Under the pieces are notes generated by a model. It did no database searches and had not been told where the DNA came from. It saw only the letters and a program-made list of their open reading frames with translations. A program made the translations under genes and the position numbers. 64,000 bases of DNA from Sthenelais limicola (taxonomy: Eukaryota; Annelida; Polychaeta; Phyllodocida; Sigalionidae): the NCBI GenBank assembly GCA_942159475.1, contig OW804094.1, forward strand, positions 58,958,966-59,022,965. Direction: 5' to 3'. Every line of letters begins with the position of its first letter. The stretch's first letter is position 1. Of this stretch, positions 1 through 11,480 are shown piece after piece.

Positions 1-1974
1 GAGAAATGCAGCTTTTTAGTGGTATATATGGGTAAGGTGTTTCACAATGTCGCATGGGGGAAAAATGCCACTAAAAATGATGAATTTTGTGTAGTTGGTA
101 CTTGATATCTCCACTTGTACTGCATGTATTTGAACTGGGGAAGGACAGTTTTTCTGTTCTTTACTATCTATTTGATGCTGTATCGAAATAATTCTGATAC
201 AGGTAACCAAAATTCAAAAGTTTAAAATGATTTTTTAAAATTGCAATTAAGTCGTTTAGAAATGGCGAGGGGCACCCCACTGCTAATGACCAGATAAGAG
301 CTAACCACCATGCTGGGCGGCGAAGATGATGGAACCTTTCTTCTCCCTCAGACTCTACTCTGTGTAACTTGTTACTCTAAGGTCCAAACAATGGAGGGAG
401 TTATTTGTTTATCTAAAGCCTTTTATTCATTAAGGATAAACTGGTATTTATATAAACAATGTTAAACTCATTTGTTGTTACCTATAAACGCAATAGGTAA
501 CATCAATAAGCTGAGAATTGATCTTCTTGGCAACAAGAGCACCCCTTTATGATGTCATTAGTAATATCACTAAGGGAACTGTTGTAGGTATTGGATACCG
601 ACGGCTGAGAAACGTTCCTAACGTCTCCACAGGTGAAGATCGCCGAGCCTCATCCAATCTTAAATCATGTCCGTCGATAATATATTTCATCTAAAATATT
701 TTTACATCCTATTATACACATATATCGTTCGTCAAAACATAACGTTGGAGAAGACTATATTATTTTTCTAGTGTATCAAAATGGGTTGATTGAATAGAAC
801 AGGATACAAAGATCCAAAAATGGGGATTCTAAGGCTGTCATGTTTATTCGACAAAAATATCTCCAATTCCTCCCCCTGGTATTCACTGACAGATGCATCA
901 TGTGAGAGTATCATGTTTTAAACGAAGGGGTACAGATTCAAAAGAATGACATACAAAAGGTTGCGTGCACTAACAGCATGAACAGGCAATCCAGCCAGCG
1001 ACAGGACCTGTGAGGGGTGACCCCAACAGGCTCGTAAAGCCCGGCGTAAAGCAGTGTTGGATAAAAGAGGGGCAGATCTGAGTTTAGTCAGTGTCTGTAA
1101 GTGGAAGGGTTAGAGGAAGGTCTTCTATGTTTCTGTTGGCTTATTGTCAGAGCTGTCGGAAGAGAAGAGACATGAGGCTTAGTCGAGCTAAAGACCATTC
1201 CATACAACTTGATAGGCAAGGCAAGGGCCCCTACTTACTGAGGAGCACAGGTATGTGTGGGATGTGTATACACTCATACCAAAGACAAAGAAGCATAATG
1301 CTCCTGCCTTCTCACATTTAGGTATTTAACCCTTCCTTTTCAAATATAATGCTGTTTTATTTTATTTGTATTTATCATTTTTTTACCAGGACTAGATCTC
1401 CGCAATGGATCTTCCTCTAGTACCACAAGATGCTACCCATGCCACTGACCCGACCCATCACTTTAGACCACATGGGAACATATTTAATTGTCAATATATT
1501 ATATTATAATGAATAATAATAATAATAAAAAAGTGATCAGGAATGTAGAGTAGTCTCCTGACTGCTTCATAAACTACAGACCGCAGAGAGGATCTCCACA
1601 CCTCTCTTTTACTCTTAGTCTAAAGTCCACAGCTACTCCTCCCTCGAATGCAAGTTCAAAGAGATGGACAGGAGGGAAAAGTGAGATGGGAAGAGAAATA
1701 CTGCTGGTTACCTAAGTTTATAGCACGCCCCCTGGGGAGAATCAATTAAATCCTCATCAATGACCTGTTTTGATATTGGGTAGAGCATTCGGTTCTTCAA
1801 AGGGTTTTATAACCTGCACTGTGGAGATTCTGTGGAGCACGTTTGAGGACAAAATGGTGCATTTTGGTGAAAATCAATGAAAACGAGGGGAGGAGGGAAG
1901 CAGAGGAAGAGTAGGGGGGAACCTTTGGTTAGTAGAAAGCATTAATTAGTTCCCAAGCTTATAATCACACAGGC
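1..1974. other. non-coding stretch
   Basis: No convincing gene is visible. Open frames are short and show no recognisable motif. A small AAT-type microsatellite (about 1511-1531) follows AT-rich sequence and could be the tail of an old retroposon, but I cannot name it. Confidence 0.5.
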
Positions 1975-2304
1975 ATGAGCGACCAAGAAACTTCAGAAGG
2001 GCTTATATCAAATATGGTTATACAAAATAAATCAAAACAAACAGGTACACTAATAGACCACATTTATTCAAACTCAGAAATAATAATGGAAGCAGGAGTG
2101 AAAAATGTAGCACTAAGTGACCACTTATTAATTTATATAATACGCAAAAATTTCACAACCAAGCCAAAATCGGTAATTAAAAAAGGCAGATCAATTAGAA
2201 ACTTAGACCTAAATAATTTTAAACAAGCACTACTAGACAATTTCAATTGGAATGATTTCTCAAATATCACTTCATGTGAAGAAGCCTGGAAAACAATAGA
2301 ATAG
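1975..2304 (+). pseudogene. LINE endonuclease C-terminal fragment
   Basis: This frame encodes the end of an apurinic-like (exonuclease-endonuclease-phosphatase) endonuclease of a non-LTR retrotransposon. An IDHIYSN stretch is followed by LSDH, the conserved Asp-His at the end of that fold, and then a Lys/Asn-rich linker ending WKTIE. The order resembles the second fragment at 33.7-34.6 kb, which has CIDLIYTNSK and NLSDHYPT, so both probably belong to one CR1/Jockey-like LINE family. The N-terminal half of the endonuclease and all of the reverse transcriptase are missing. The frame runs straight into a GAATA microsatellite that begins an inverted repeat-family copy. It is a dead fragment. Confidence 0.7.
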
Positions 2305-2500
2305 AATAGATAATCTTTTATTTGTCTTTAGGTAATTACAATGAAAATGACAAATGGGTCGACATGCCTATGTGTCGTTAGATTATCAACACATTTCTTC
2401 CTGTTGTTACCCTGGCTGGAATAGGTTATAATATTCGTATTTGTTATAAGGTAGAAATCTAATGACTAGGGTGAGTTTCGCATAGTAGGGTACACTACTA
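2299..2500 (-). mobile_element. retroposon 3' tail with GAATA microsatellite (copy 1)
   Basis: About 190 bp matches, in inverse orientation, the segment at 47.15-47.38 kb. Shared landmarks in order are an ATAGAATAGAATAG simple repeat, a TTTTATTTG block, GACAAAnGGGTCGACATGC, AACACATTTCTTCC, ACCCTGGnTGGAATAGG and TAGTAGGGTACACTACT. The simple repeat at one end and the AATAAA-like block next to it (as read on the minus strand) suggest the 3' end of a SINE or LINE. No coding sequence is visible. Confidence 0.7.
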
Positions 2501-2973
2501 AACGTTACAAGGAGTCAGTGTTTTATTAATCACTGGGAGAGAAGTAAAGTAGTACAGGTTTAGATAAAATTTAGAGGGAGGACAGTTCAGCCTCGGTGTT
2601 ATAGACAGAATAAACTTAATTCTTAATAAAAATGGCTCCACTAAAACATATCAAAATTAAAGTGTTAGAAACAGTCAGGAGCTAGGGCAGGCAGTTGAGG
2701 GATCTCGTTGTTATATGGTGGGGGAGGCAGAGGTTGGGTCATGTGTCATATGATATGGGGTGGAGGTTGGGGTATTTACAGCAGGACCCTTTGAATACCA
2801 GTAATGACCCTGGAGGAGAAAGGGTGCGGTGGCTAGATGAAGGTTCAAAGCCATTTATGACCATGGAGGAGAATGGGTATGAAGGTTGAAAGGGAGGGAG
2901 TTTTGAGAGAATTGACTAATTGTTGGTCATTTGATGAGGGTCTAATTGATCCTCCCCAGGGGTTGTGCTATAA

Positions 2974-3099
2974 AGTACTTGGAAGACTTTAGTCTCTAAT
3001 GACGGGTCCACCAGGGTTATAAATGGTGCAACTCGCTATCGCTCGTGCACCATTTACCCTGGTGCACCCGTCATTAGAGACTGCCGTCTTCCAAGTACT
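2974..3099. repeat. 126-bp foldback (hairpin) element
   Basis: The two halves are near-perfect inverted complements. The sequence starts AGTACTTGGAAGAC and ends GTCTTCCAAGTACT, with arms of about 60 bp and a very short loop near GCTATCGC. Inner arm blocks GTCTCTAATGACGGGT and ACCCGTCATTAGAGAC also pair. No coding potential. It resembles a compact MITE or foldback element; target duplications are not obvious. Confidence 0.8.
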
Positions 3100-6000
3100 A
3101 ATTAGAAAACTATGAATAACAACCTTCCAGTGGGTACAGGGAGAGGATATGAATCTAAACAACCAATAACTCCATGTAGTACACATGACGTAATATGGCA
3201 TATTACACAAGACTCTAAACTCAAACAACACCGATGCGCCAACGCTCAGGGTGTCATCACTGGGACGAACGTTTCATTCACCACAGTCACGTCCCGGAGT
3301 AAGTCACCCGTACCTTACTGTATGTACATAGGTATTGAGCGGACACTGACAGATGACCTACGCGCAGACCACTGGGTCATCATATTCCAGGATGTACAAA
3401 TATTGCATTCGAGGTCAGTCCTTTGTCCCAGGTGATACATGTATTCGCCTAGTTGCCCCAGTTACACTCTATAGTGATGACCAAACCAGACATAGAGCTA
3501 CATATATATAAACATTGGCATTGAAGGCTTAACAGTTTATATATAGGCCCAAAGTTGAGAGAGTCCCTTCAAATGAAGGAAAAGCCGCTCGTCTCAAACC
3601 GCAAAGTGCCATTATAATATCATTAAGACCGAACAATGTCATTATATTCCCATTAAAACGCCCAGTCCTAGGCCAGAAAACCAATTGCCGATGTAGGCTG
3701 ACATTCCATTCTTATCTGATCGGAGTGTTTGGACCTAGAGTGTTAATCTTTTTAAAAAGATCTCAAATAATATAAATGCCACTGGCTGAATACGGTATTA
3801 GCTAATATTCGATGGGTCTGAGAGTATTGACTTGGCATATCACAGTTATCTAAGCAATAGCAAGGAATAATAAGTGATAGAGATAAGGAACTCTTTTATC
3901 TGCGATAACAACTAAGCTATCTTTGGGAGAGAATTACTCTCATGTTTAAAACATAACATTAACAGCTATCATAAGATGTACATTAAACTATGTATGCTCT
4001 GCGTATGTATATGATTCAATGGAATAAGATCTCAAACTCATAAGATTCTTTTTCTCGGCGTTATCTTCGCAGTAGATGATGTGACCTGGGTGTCTTTTAT
4101 CAAAGCAGCCAAACATCATGTTGGCCTGGAGGCACTATATCAGACATCATCTTGATTAAGAGATCATGTCATAATTCCACCTGGAGCTGTGGGTGATCCA
4201 TCTTGGCTGGTTTTAGGTCGGGGCCTCGAGAGGCATGAGGAATGGGCAACTGGAGATGTGGATCGAGGGAAATGCGGAGGTAGAAGAAGGTTCAAAGAAA
4301 AAGTCTATAGCAAAGGGTGGGAGGTGGCGGAGAGGGTGGAAGGAAAGGGGGAGGAGGGGTCAATCTTAGAGAGGACCACACAGGTGTAACTTCCCCCCAT
4401 CACACCCCTTAAGCTACCCCAGTCAGCCCACCCCCACCCCACATCCCTCCTCTAGCACTATTACAATATACTTCCAGTCATGTCTTTTTCTTCTCTTCTC
4501 CCAATAATCCATCATAAATGTAGGTAGCTAATCTGACAGGTGTGATGTTTCTATGATACCCACCTAGGCAAATCTGACTAATTCTGCCTCCACTATCGCG
4601 GATCCAATGCATGTCTGGACTCGGGGAAAACGGAGCACAGCATGAGTGTTTTAAAGTCAGACAGAGGATGGGCATGAATTTAAGACTAAAATGTATTATT
4701 AATATGCAAGTGGAAGGAGTCTATGTGCACCAATGTTAAATGGAACTGGGAGAACGATCCGAATGAGAATTATACATACGTACACCCCCAAGATCTGAAT
4801 TACTATTTCATGGGTTAATCAACACACTTTGTCCGAGAAAAAAAAACACATTTTCTCCTCTGACCTCTATGATCTGATCTCATTTTACTCTGACCAAAGA
4901 TTATAAACTGAAATATTGTTACTTTAAATAAGAAAATTTCAGTAAATACATCATTACTATGTGTACATATGCTATTTTCAGGCATTTAATTTAAGGTCAG
5001 ATCAACAAATCCAGATTCATTCTGTACTAGTTAGTCGGACACATTATCAAAAAGGAAACATACTTTTTTAAGGAAAGGATTATTGACAATGACAGAGTTC
5101 GGAAATGAAATGAACTCGGATAGGGAATAGAAGCATTGGGATACGTGTTGCCGTGCCCGATGCGCTACCACTAATGACAGATGCGCGATCTCTCTGGAAC
5201 GATCCACCTGAGCTGCCAGGTAACAGGGCGCGTAACCCTGGAGTCGTTTGTCCCCTGATTGTGACCTCACGGCTGGTGTCTATGAGGTGCTCCTGAGGTA
5301 GAGTTAGGAGGCTTTGTACCAATTAGTTTGGTATTTGTTCCCAGAATTTTGTGAATAAAACCAGGAGAAAGAGTTTAAATAAACAATGAACTGATATCAC
5401 TGATTGTATAAAACCTTGATAGGGGGAATAGAAGCATTGTTAACTGAATGGACAGGGTGAAGGCGAAAAGCTCGCATTAGACCTACTTAGACTTAGCCCC
5501 AGGGGTGAAACATGCAAAGCATGTAGAGGTCCTCGCAGGACAAGTAACACACCTGTGTACAGTGGTGAGCATGTAGGTGCATGAATGAATAGTGAGTGGA
5601 GAATATGAAATAAAGTGTACATACATGCATTAATTCACTGTCAGCATTCATAGAATCATGAGAACATTGAGTGATTGAGTAGGACAGTACGTACGCCATT
5701 CCTACACCACTTCATGTATATTACACCCGACTGAATTACATGTCGAAGTTCAGCGCGTTTTGACATGTACCGTATTGTCCGTATATCAGTTATGCCATTT
5801 AAAATCTAAAAATCATATTCATTAATCTAGATTTATTGATTCATGTACTTCCGAGAATCCTTTTACATCGATTGTGGATCACTTCTTATGGGTAGGACAA
5901 GCATCAACCTCCAATGCTATCCCAATCTAGCACATGCTTAAGCCTTATAATAATGTTATTATCATGCAAGTAGTAAATTGCATATAAATGGACATTATAA

Positions 6001-6843
6001 GTAATAGATGACCCTATGACCCAGGTTACTAAAACACACCCTAGGGACGCTGGTCTGCAGCATGTAAAAGAGGGGAAACCGCTGTAAACAAAGGCTGAGG
6101 GTGCACTGGAGCAAATCAATATATTAAGTGCTGCAACATCAGCCAATGTGAACGTCTACTAAGGAGCAACGGTCACCCCACGTGAAGCATGACGTATGTA
6201 GGGTTAATTGTAAGTGCACCCCGTCCCGCCCCATACAAGTCACCTATGAGGCCTTTTCCACAGCAGTAGCTAGCATTCCTAACCCCCTTGGGTGTCCCTA
6301 CAAGCAGCGAACACCTACAAGAGAGCAATTCTTCCCATTGCAAGCAATAGAACATAAATAGCATGCCTCCAGCATGGACGTATTTGGATGTAAAAAGGTC
6401 ATATCGCCTCATGAAAGGTCACCACCCTCCCAGACTACAGGGGGTAGGCTTTGAGGCAGGAGGGGTCCCCACTCTTGCGACTTGATGTCCCACGAGGCAA
6501 GGGGATACAGCTGTTTATTCAATATTGCACTAACTATGATTTTACCGTTCATTTTGAGCTGCATCACAAAAGCATGATGAGTGAAATGCACAAACAAATG
6601 CAAATGTGGCTGTTTGGCAGAAATACGTTCCACATGACAGTGTCTAGCAAGGAATAAAGTACATGCTTTGTTTCCAACGGCAAATGGGTGGAAAAATCGA
6701 CCGAGGCAACGGTATTTAGAGGTCAATGAGCCACCACACCTTTGATAACATTCCAATGATTTTTTTAGTTGCTGTTCAACTGATGAATGTTTATATGCTT
6801 ACAGGTCACAGCATACACTCAACATAGGCCTGTCATGTATTAT
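3100..6843. other. non-coding stretch
   Basis: No gene is supported. Frames are short and lack motifs. A short phrase (GGAATAGAAGCATTG) occurs twice near 5121 and 5421. A purine-rich stretch lies near 4260-4390. Confidence 0.5.
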
Positions 6844-6874
6844 CTTAGAGTAAAAGGGTCCCTTTTACTCTAAG
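6844..6874. repeat. perfect 15-bp hairpin
   Basis: CTTAGAGTAAAAGGG is followed after one base by its exact complement, CCCTTTTACTCTAAG. No flanking poly-T or gene indicates a terminator role. Confidence 0.75.
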
Positions 6875-7235
6875 GTATTATGTAGGTTAGTGTCCTCCGG
6901 GGAGTTTAAATAATCCTGGGCCCTTACTAAGCTTTACAACACAACATCAAGTTGTAGTTTAAAATGAAGATAAGCTAAGATACCGTAGGACTTTTCCAGA
7001 TGTACGCTACACAGTCAGTGCCGACTGTAACTAAGATGAACTGGGACTGGTAATAACAGAACTTGTAAACCTTACGAACAGTTTCTGTAGAAGTAAACCA
7101 AGTAATAAGTCTCTATAACTTGAACTTTGCTTGGCTAAAAATGGGTCCGGGAGAAAATGTCAAGAAGTATCAAACCGCCCATAATATGTTTTTTCCTGTG
7201 ATAAATGAGGTGCTTGTGACTGACGTTTACAGATT

Positions 7236-7317
7236 GTTGAATGATCCCCCCCCCCCCCCCCCCCACACCCCGTCCCACCTAGTGTCTCCCCGCACACACC
7301 ACCGTGTGTGCGGGGAG
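7236..7317. repeat. C-homopolymer plus 14-bp hairpin
   Basis: An uninterrupted run of about 19 C residues (7246-7264) is followed by a 14-bp inverted repeat, CTCCCCGCACACAC (7286-7299) and its complement (7304-7317), with a 4-base loop. Both could disturb assembly here. Confidence 0.7.
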
Positions 7318-7343
7318 CACGCTCTATTGCATCACGCTAAGGT

Positions 7344-7673
7344 GCCCTTAGGGCTCCAACGTGGTGGCGCAAATGGCGGTCGGCACTTCCCAACGCTTCC
7401 CCATAGGAATAGTATAGGAATATCGAAAATCTATTTTACAGCGTAGATTGATTATTTCTTCGGACAAAACTTGCAGAGGACATCCTATCGTTGCGATTTC
7501 TGGGTAAGGATGTCGGCTATCGGTATGTTTACTAGGAAAACGACGCGGCCAGGTTGAGATGTGGAAGGTATTGAGCCATGGCTGTGAAGGCCCGGGGCGA
7601 CAGAAGGATTCGAAATATGCCTGCTGCGCACCGCCTTTCTCAAGGCGGTTTTTGGTCGCCTCTCGTCTAGAAA
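7344..7673 (+). repeat. dispersed repeat, copy 1
   Basis: About 330 bp is well conserved with 17,812-18,140 in the same orientation. Shared blocks include GCCCTTAGG, ATCGAAAATCTATTTTACAG, GATTGATTATTTCTTCGG, TTGCGATTTCTGGGTAAGG and GGTCGCCTCTCGTC. A small GC stem, CCGCC with GGCGG, is kept in both copies although the loop differs. A second shared phrase (GAAGTATCAAACCGC) lies about 180 bp upstream here and about 260 bp upstream of copy 2. The family is not recognised. It could be a SINE-like or MITE-like repeat, or a conserved piece of a larger element. Confidence 0.75.
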
Positions 7674-7795
7674 GTATCCGCTTCAATGGGTGTTGTGTCT
7701 TAGGCTATGTACTTGTATTATATCAATATGTAATCTTTTTCTCATTTTCAATGCTGCCCACCACCCCACCCCCCGGCTCCCGCACCCCCACCCTT

Positions 7796-7828
7796 AGCGC
7801 TGTTTAGCCTCAATGGCTAAACAGCGCT
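7796..7828. repeat. perfect 14-bp hairpin
   Basis: AGCGCTGTTTAGCC and its exact complement are separated by TCAAT. It lies about 120 bp past the end of the dispersed repeat copy at 7.3-7.7 kb. Confidence 0.75.
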
Positions 7829-9300
7829 TGATACAGTTGCGCTTGCGGCGGTATTGGGAGACACCATTTTCGGCGCTTGTTGATATATTTCGCGGCAATG
7901 GCCGTCATTTCGAATCTTATCATAGGCCTTGCTGGTGGTAAATGGGCTTATATCTTCTTTTCTAGACAATATTGTTCCAGTAATCACTAGCTAATATCGT
8001 TGCTTACTAATATACGGTAGGAGTAAGCTAGGTAAGAATGCTGAATGAGCATTTATTTCGTTGGCAAACAGGGGGATAAGTATCAATCTCTCTCTATTTG
8101 CGTTTGGACCCGTAATGGCGGGTGTGACGTTGTAATGGGTAGTGATCCTGCCGATGGGCAGCTTCTTTCAGAAGCGGTTGTCACGGAAGAGTCCAGATAT
8201 ACTACTCGAGGAAATGCTCAGAGGGATACACAGGTTCACAATCCTTTGAGAATTCAACTAATTCAGGTTTGCAAATCGCGACAAGTAATGAGACGATACA
8301 GAACCTAAAACTCTGGTAGACTCTTGCTATATAACTCAACATGACCCATGACAAATGGGTTTGAGGGTTATCGCTGGAGTACACTATATATTATCACATC
8401 AAGTTACACATTATATCTTGGTAATTTCACATTCACCTACTACATCATACATGCATTACACATATCATCAGAAGGGCAGCTTAGGTGGATCATGATAGGT
8501 AAACAGTAATTCAGAGGGCATTATTACAGCTGCCATGCAACTGGATCAAATACTTTAATCCAACGTATCCAGTGACTGGGAGATTTGGTTGGGCAGAAAC
8601 ACCATGATCCAAACCAGAGCAGGTGCATAGAGACCAGGGCGACCCAGTTTTAAATGCATGCCTCCTCACAACACACTTGTGGCTGGCCCATCACTGGACT
8701 TGGTGGTGGAGGAGGCGGAGTAGGATAGTGAATGAGAGTTATAGACTGAAGAGAAGAAGGGTCCGACACTCTATCTGTTTGGACTGGAGAACTGCTCTTG
8801 CCTCTGGTATCGGGCACGAAGGCCGCGTCAGGTCCATATGAAACCCGAGAAGCTTCAACTCTGCCTTTGGCGGTATTCCACAGACATCGCCAAAGGTTCT
8901 GCTAAAACCAACTCGAGATCCGAACTTCAAGATGTGACCCAGAAACTTATTAGGGAAAAATACCCAGATGAGGTTTGCCGTCCTAGGGACGCACCAAAAC
9001 ATGTCACCAGAAAATTTAATTTCTAGCTTCCTAAATCTCGAGGTTCGAGCAATCGGGTCACAAATGTTTATCAATGCAGAGAATTCAATGTTTGGAATTA
9101 AATGTTAAAGTCGTTTTCAGCAATTTGGGGGTTATTTTTGTAAATAGACCCAGGCTGAATTTGGCCAAATGTTTAGATTACCCATAGTCAAGGAACATAC
9201 TGAAAGACCAGAAAATTATTTTTCTGTTGTATGGCTCCTATTTGTACATCTCCCTTAGGTACGAAGAAATAATATTTTGAATTGACTTGAATTTCTCTTA
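7829..9300. other. non-coding stretch
   Basis: No supported gene. Overlapping frames on both strands at 8740-9075 lack any recognisable domain and do not show a convincing splice context. Confidence 0.4.
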
Positions 9301-9301
9301 G

Positions 9302-9535
9302 GTCTTCTGGTCTGAAAACATTAATATCAACACCTGGCCTAACAGCAGAATACATACGGAAAACTACATTCGTGAATCATGACCAAAACGGAAATTTATC
9401 CAACGTATTAGAGATTCCAGTGTCCCATGAACTGCTCCCGACAGGCCTGAGAATTTATGATCGCTGGACGGATGAACAGGAAGAAATAAAAAACAACTGG
9501 GTGCCAAACGGGAAACAAGATACGAGTTTAGTGAG
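9302..9535 (+). CDS. candidate internal exon, function unknown
   Basis: A TTTCTCTTAG acceptor-like sequence precedes an open segment of about 78 codons that ends at a GTGAG|GTATGT donor-like junction. The peptide reads, in pieces, GLKTLISTPGLTAEYIRKTT, HDQNGNLSNVLEIPVSHELL and GLRIYDRWTDEQEEIKNNW. Its composition is protein-like and it has no stop between the splice signals. I do not recognise the family. No partner exon is evident nearby, so it may be part of a long-intron gene or chance. Confidence 0.4.
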
Positions 9536-9915
9536 GTATGTACCGAATTTCTTCCTGAATCTAAATCTGAACTAAAAAGTTAAATGTAGAGCACTGCAAG
9601 GGATCGGTCCAGGCAATGGGCAGATGTACGGTAGTGGGAAGGATGGTGTATAATACCCATGGATTTTATGGCTGAAATATTTATTGCAGGAAGACGTGAA
9701 AAACCTTTTTCAGAAACATGTAGCCATATTGAGGATAGTCTCAAATAAAGAATTCATTTATTCATTCAATGGTTTTGGGTTACAAAACAATACAAAACCA
9801 TACTAGTTAACAGTTCCTATTTTTGTTTTACTCTTTTTTTAAAAAAGAATAATGGGAATTGAATGAATGATATGGTATGGTATATAGTATGGTATGGTAT
9901 TAGGAGTAGGCTAGT

Positions 9916-10014
9916 ATTATTAGTATGGTACTTGAGAATTATTATTAGTATGGTACTTGAGAATTATTATTAGTATGGTACTTGAGAATTATTATTAGTA
10001 TGGTACTTGAGAAT
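9916..10014. repeat. 25-bp minisatellite, four copies
   Basis: The unit TAGTATGGTACTTGAGAATT plus ATTAT repeats at 9921, 9946, 9971 and 9996 with essentially no divergence. Related GGTATGGTAT words occur just upstream (9870-9900). It sits in the first intron of the adjoining minus-strand leucine-rich-repeat gene. Confidence 0.9.
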
Positions 10015-10032
10015 AAGTTGGTTCATACTTAC

Positions 10033-10277
10033 AAAAAGTATATGTTGCTCTGCAGCTTATCCAACTCCAGCTGATCCAAACTACTTATGGCTGATTTCGC
10101 GGAGCATGTAATCCTTTGGGTAGGTAACATGGGATCGTCACCATTACTATTCTTCATTGTGCACGTACAGAAGCCAGGACAACCCTCCGCCGTCCACAGG
10201 TAATCCATACAGAGGGTAATCCATGCTAAAAGCAGCCAGGCGCGGCCTGGGGTCCTGGCCCAGGAAGCCATGATCAA
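10033..10277 (-). CDS. first coding exon of a secreted/membrane LRR protein
   Basis: The exon encodes a start Met, a hydrophobic signal segment (about residues 10-30, including AWLLLAWITLCMDYLW) and then a Cys-rich N-terminal cap of a leucine-rich-repeat domain, CPGFCTCT followed about 22 residues later by ITC. It ends in the first repeat with LQSNIYF. Immediately after, the minus strand reads GTAAGTATG, a good splice donor. The layout (signal, LRRNT cap, split inside repeat 1) is typical of extracellular LRR receptors. The start MASW..TPG recalls Trk-type neurotrophin receptors, but that is only a weak resemblance. Downstream exons were not found in the window. A second Met lies one codon or two inside the first. 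Confidence 0.6.
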
Positions 10278-10494
10278 ACACGGCTTGGTGTCTCTCCCAT
10301 CACACCAGGGGATTCCTTGAGGAAAACAAAAAAAGTAGTAGAAGCAATCAGGGGCAGAGTAATCGACTTGCAGTTTGTCAAAAGTGAATGCAAGGCCGGC
10401 GACCTTTGCTATCGGTTACCTATGTTTGTCTCTTTCATGTGAGTACTGGAGGAAATCAGGGTTCTCACCAGTTTGACAGCGTAGCGGGGCCAAA

Positions 10495-10535
10495 CCAACG
10501 CGTAGGGGGGGGGGGGGGGGGGGGTAGTGTGTTCT
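10495..10535. repeat. G-homopolymer run
   Basis: An uninterrupted run of about 20 G residues. It is likely length-polymorphic and error-prone in sequencing. Confidence 0.8.
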
Positions 10536-11031
10536 GCTAATTTTTTGGCGCAATCCCCTAAGCATTAAAAGTGTATATAAGATCCAACGTTTCATAGTCA
10601 CCCTACATGGTTTTTTTTAGATATCATCAACTTTTTCGAGGTATCATTACGCACATATGTAATTAAGTAATTTGAAATAGAAGAACCATTAGGAGAAAAA
10701 TTAATAAAATAATTACCATCTCATTCCAAATGTTTCAAAATCTCAAAATAGATAGGCCATAATATTTCAACCATACCACTTTTCAAGAAAGGAGTACACA
10801 TAGCATCATTAGGCCTGCATTGTCCATTCCCTAATTTATTTTGAATATTTAATAAACATTAATTTAATGGCGGAAAAATGATTACGGTACATGAATTTCG
10901 AATACCATACCTGATATTACTCTCATATTATAGTTATGAATAATGATCCGAAAACATGAAGGAAATTATCATTGAATATCATCAGTCATCAGATCTGTTT
11001 GTCTCTGTCCATGTGTCCGTCTCTCTCTCTC

Positions 11032-11480
11032 TGTGATGTGTCAGAGGAAAATGAGTCACAAGTCGCAAAAAATGGATTTTGAGATATCATCATAATGTTA
11101 TTATTTGAAAAGATGAGATCAAGCCGATTTCCATGATGGTAAACACTAGTACATCTAATGAGTACCTCTATATTTTAAATTAGATATTTTTATTTTTGAA
11201 AGAAAAGTTTTCAATATTTCGGGGTGGACAATTACTATAGTAAAGTAGCTAATTATACTCCATAGAATGACCATAGAAAATAGATGTATATATATTGAAT
11301 ACACTATCTTGAGTTTTAGTATAAAAGTGTTTAGTAGGCCTAGGGCCTAAACATATTCATACGACTTACAACTGTAGATACCCCAAAAATGAGAACATTC
11401 CTCCAAGGAGATCTTGTGAATAAATGACTACGGTACCGGTATTTTGCGACTTGTGACTCATTTTCCTGTAACACATCACA
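11032..11480. mobile_element. MITE with ~37-bp terminal inverted repeats
   Basis: The left end starts TGTGATGTGT and contains GGAAAATGAGTCACAAGTCG. The right end is its reverse complement, ending ACACATCACA, with only a few mismatches. The interior is AT-rich and non-coding. A clean target duplication is not visible, so the exact end points are approximate and the superfamily cannot be assigned. Confidence 0.7.

Noticed and set aside
1091..1321. 76-codon frame as a gene
   Set aside because: No motif, no splice or neighbour support; composition is ordinary for non-coding DNA here.
7559..7807. Possible small RNA gene in the 7.3/17.8-kb repeat
   Set aside because: A TTCGAAAT word resembles a B box, but no matching A box, cloverleaf or known snRNA motif could be found.
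8739..9074. 111-codon minus frame as next exon of the LRR gene
   Set aside because: No leucine-rich repeat pattern and no good acceptor.
9916..10014. CRISPR-like regular repeats
   Set aside because: Head-to-tail 25-bp units with no spacers in animal DNA: a minisatellite.
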